Below, piece after piece: positions 45,201 through 46,052 of a stretch of 46,052 bases of DNA. The notes beneath the pieces were generated by a model, which made no database searches, had not been told where the DNA came from, and worked only from the letters and a program-made list of their open reading frames with translations. The stretch's first letter is position 1. Every line of letters begins with the position of its first letter. A program made the position numbers and the translations under genes. The stretch lies in NCBI GenBank assembly GCA_029569475.1, contig JAKQSZ010000023.1, positions 1 to 46,052 on the forward strand. Direction: 5' to 3'. The DNA is from Candidatus Eiseniibacteriota bacterium (GTDB taxonomy: Bacteria > Eisenbacteria > RBG-16-71-46 > CAIMUX01).

Positions 45201-45869
45201 GGGTTCTTCATCAAGGCGGCGGTATTGCCCTTTCGCAAGCTCCCAGGCGCCGATGCGATCCTCGGGCCCGAGATGCGCTCGACCGGCGAAGTGATGGGAC
45301 ACGCCTCCAGCTATGGCCATGCCTTCGCCAAGTCGCAGATCGCGGCCGGCGCGGCCCTTCCGGTCGCCGGAACGGTCCTCGTCAGCGTCAACGACTACGA
45401 CAAGGGGGCGGCGCTGAAGATCGCCCGCGACCTCCACCGGCTCGGCTACCGGCTTCTGGCAACGCCCGGGACGGCGCAGTTCTTCGGGCGGACCGGGCTG
45501 CCGGTGGAGCCCGTCCGCAAGGTCTCCGAGGGCTCGCCGCACGTCGTGGACGCGATCCGCGACGGCAGCGTCCAGCTCATCATCAATACCCCCTTGGGCC
45601 CACACGCCCATAGCGATGGGGCGGACATCCGGGCGGCCGCCACGGACCGCTGCATTCCCCTGTTGACCACGCTCTCCGCGGCGGCGGCGGCGGTTGCGGC
45701 GATCCGCGCCATGCGAGGCCGGGAGTTCCGCTACCGCAGCCTGCAGAGCCATCACCAACCGCCCCACGACAGGCTTGCTTCCCCTCCCGCGGCAGAGAGG
45801 AGTCCGGCCGACCCTGCCGTCTCACCCCCCGGGTCCTTCGCCGAAGGCCCGCCGGATCGACCAAGGTAG
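42231..45869 (+). CDS. carB: carbamoyl-phosphate synthase large subunit
   Basis: CarB makes carbamoyl phosphate from bicarbonate, two ATP and CarA-derived ammonia. Both synthetase halves are present. The first begins [29 protein letters not shown] and has [13 protein letters not shown] and [28 protein letters not shown]. The second begins [24 protein letters not shown] with [13 protein letters not shown] and [16 protein letters not shown] methylglyoxal-synthase-like allosteric domain follows (residues ~1050-1170). At 1212 residues it is about 140 longer than the E. coli enzyme. Extra Gly/Ala/Ser-rich sequence lies near residues 405-465 and 575-625, flanking the oligomerisation region, with a Pro-rich C-terminal tail. 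The first ATP-grasp core seems intact. The ATG overlaps the carA stop. Confidence 0.96.
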   Translation: MPRRDDLKTILVPGSGPIIIGQAAEFDYSGTQAVKALRGCGYRVVLVNSNPATIMTDPEIAEATYIEPLTVEALEAVILQERPDALLPTVGGQTSLNLAVELAERGILRKHGVELIGASVEAIRTAEDRAAFRQAMEEAGLPVPRGGAARNAQEARSLAAQTGYPLIVRASFALGGAGASWVYTPEELEPAVERALALSPIGEAWLEESVLGWKEFELEVMRDRRDNFVVICGIENLDAMGVHTGDSITVAPIQTLTDREYQIMRDLARRVMRAVGVETGGSNVQFAVHPGDGRMLVIEMNPRVSRSSALASKATGFPIAKIAALLAVGHTLDEIRNDITGETCAAFEPSLDYVVVKIPRWAFEKFPRVDPLLGPQMKSVGEVMALGRTFPEALQKAVQSLEIGVDAMDGSGPKRGPASGGGASVGSSFRGAATLGSPLAGSAGGGPASGSAATLATEAGEGGTDRDDLRRPTWDRMFRVYAEVCAGGDIQELARRSGYDPWFLVQMREIAACEEELRSSNGQAATKDEGAGDEGARDRDGSAAAPAEPIVTAELLRRAKRLGIADTRIERLAQPAPGPFAKGPAAGHGGEAEPLAPQASGRSRPLEQGVSPRDGSAIREQRLRHGIEATFHRVDTCAAEFRALTPYLYSSYDLEDESAPTDQSKVLILGGGPNRIGQGIEFDYCCCQASFALLELGFETIMLNCNPETVSTDYDTAGRLYFEPLTLEHVLGVIRRERPAGVIVQFGGQTPLNLAEGLQKAGVPIWGTSPESISLAEDRERFARLLQRLDIPQPENGTARTLAEAAAVAENIGYPVLIRPSFVLGGRAMAIIEDRSHLEQFAMRAFEAAPGAPLLVDRFMEDAYEIDVDALCDGRRVVIGAVMQHIEEAGVHSGDSACVLPPYKVSAYHLNTIREYTERLGLALGVKGLMNVQYAIKDEVVYVLEVNPRASRTVPFASKATGVNLARLASLVMAGRNLEEIGFTEEPPVDGFFIKAAVLPFRKLPGADAILGPEMRSTGEVMGHASSYGHAFAKSQIAAGAALPVAGTVLVSVNDYDKGAALKIARDLHRLGYRLLATPGTAQFFGRTGLPVEPVRKVSEGSPHVVDAIRDGSVQLIINTPLGPHAHSDGADIRAAATDRCIPLLTTLSAAAAAVAAIRAMRGREFRYRSLQSHHQPPHDRLASPPAAERSPADPAVSPPGSFAEGPPDRPR

Positions 45870-45914
45870 CAGGACACCTCAACCGGCGAGCCTCCCACCC
45901 GAAGGCCAGGCAGA

Positions 45915-45946
45915 AGGCCGACCCCGGGTGACCCCGGGATCGGCCT
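45915..45946. terminator. hairpin between carB and the convergent gene
   Basis: AGGCCGA-C-CCCGGG, loop TGAC, CCCGGG-A-TCGGCCT: 13 pairs with one C/A mismatch. It lies between convergent genes, 46 bases after carB and 38 bases from the end of the next gene, so it probably serves both strands. Confidence 0.7.
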
Positions 45947-45983
45947 GTTCCGCCGGAAACGGACGGTCGAGCCTTCAGGCGGC

Positions 45984-46052
45984 TCAGTCGATCTTGATCA
46001 TCCGCAGGGAGCGCTCGCCCTCCTCGGAGCTCAGCCGGTAGAAGTACAGCCC
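45984..46052 (-). CDS. C-terminal end of a protein with FlgD-like sorting-type domain (partial)
   Basis: The last 22 codons of a minus-strand gene that runs out of the window encode GLYFYRLSSEEGERSLRMIKID and a TGA stop. 'G.YFYRL......R.MIK' is the usual ending of FlgD-Ig/type IX-type C-terminal domains and closely parallels the end of the S8 protease. The product is probably another exported protein; nothing more can be said about its function. Confidence 0.75.
   Translation of the reverse strand, partial: GLYFYRLSSEEGERSLRMIKID

Noticed and set aside
43779..45767. 662-residue minus-strand frame opposite carB
   Set aside because: Shadow of carB without motifs or a start signal.

Overview
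The window is about 46 kb of very GC-rich bacterial DNA with dense, short-gapped genes, mostly ATG starts with purine-rich Shine-Dalgarno sites. No rRNA, tRNA, insertion sequence, phage gene or CRISPR array was recognised. Lineage is inferred. A secreted S8 protease ends in a FlgD-like/type IX-style C-terminal domain, the window end carries the tail of a second such protein, a secreted protein has 'GACC...NPC' cysteine repeats, and a DNA topoisomerase VI operon is present. Together these suggest an uncultured FCB-group-like phylum such as Candidatus Eisenbacteria or a relative; no marker gene settles it.

Layout. 0.2-1.8 kb (-): DinB-like protein and galT. 2.3-4.0 kb (+): a lipoprotein with 11-residue acidic repeats, overlapping a YitT-family membrane protein. 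4.0-8.8 kb (-): an operon of a DUF985 cupin, an SDR protein and maltooligosyl trehalose synthase (treY). 9.1-11.7 kb (-): a GH57/DUF3536 glycosidase. 12.2-13.1 kb (+): a ROK sugar kinase. With galT these form a carbohydrate-storage neighbourhood. 13.5-16.7 kb (-): beta-carbonic anhydrase and a DUF2207 membrane protein. 16.8-18.8 kb (+): a GT-C-like membrane protein. 18.8-24.0 kb (-): a biotin-dependent acyl-CoA carboxylase operon (biotin carboxylase, carboxyltransferase, BCCP), then an aldo/keto reductase. 24.2-26.6 kb (+): another large membrane protein. 26.6-29.8 kb (-): topoisomerase VI (top6B-top6A), divergent from a HTH/AT-hook protein at 30.2 kb. 30.9-35.0 kb (+): two secreted proteins. 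35.1-38.9 kb (+): a small membrane protein, two-subunit class I fumarase and an MFS transporter. 38.9-39.4 kb (-): a decayed dihydrofolate-reductase-like gene. 39.9 kb (+): a triheme cytochrome c. 40.8-45.9 kb (+): carA-carB.

The most unusual theme is in-frame tandem repeats (9, 15, 18, 21, 33 or 45 bp units) inside otherwise conserved genes: biotin carboxylase, TreY, Top6B, fumarase alpha, CarA, DUF2207 and the lipoprotein. Similar arrays lie between genes. All coding arrays have unit lengths divisible by three and lie at tails, linkers or surface loops. The second theme is archaeal/eukaryotic-like DNA management: topoisomerase VI faces an AT-hook protein across an intergenic region holding 24-bp iterons and candidate overlapping divergent promoters, and a histone-H1-like tail is fused to fumarase alpha.

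Limits: product names come from reading motifs and recalling families, without a database search. Starts were chosen from ribosome-binding sites, overlaps and family lengths. Promoters and hairpins were found by eye.
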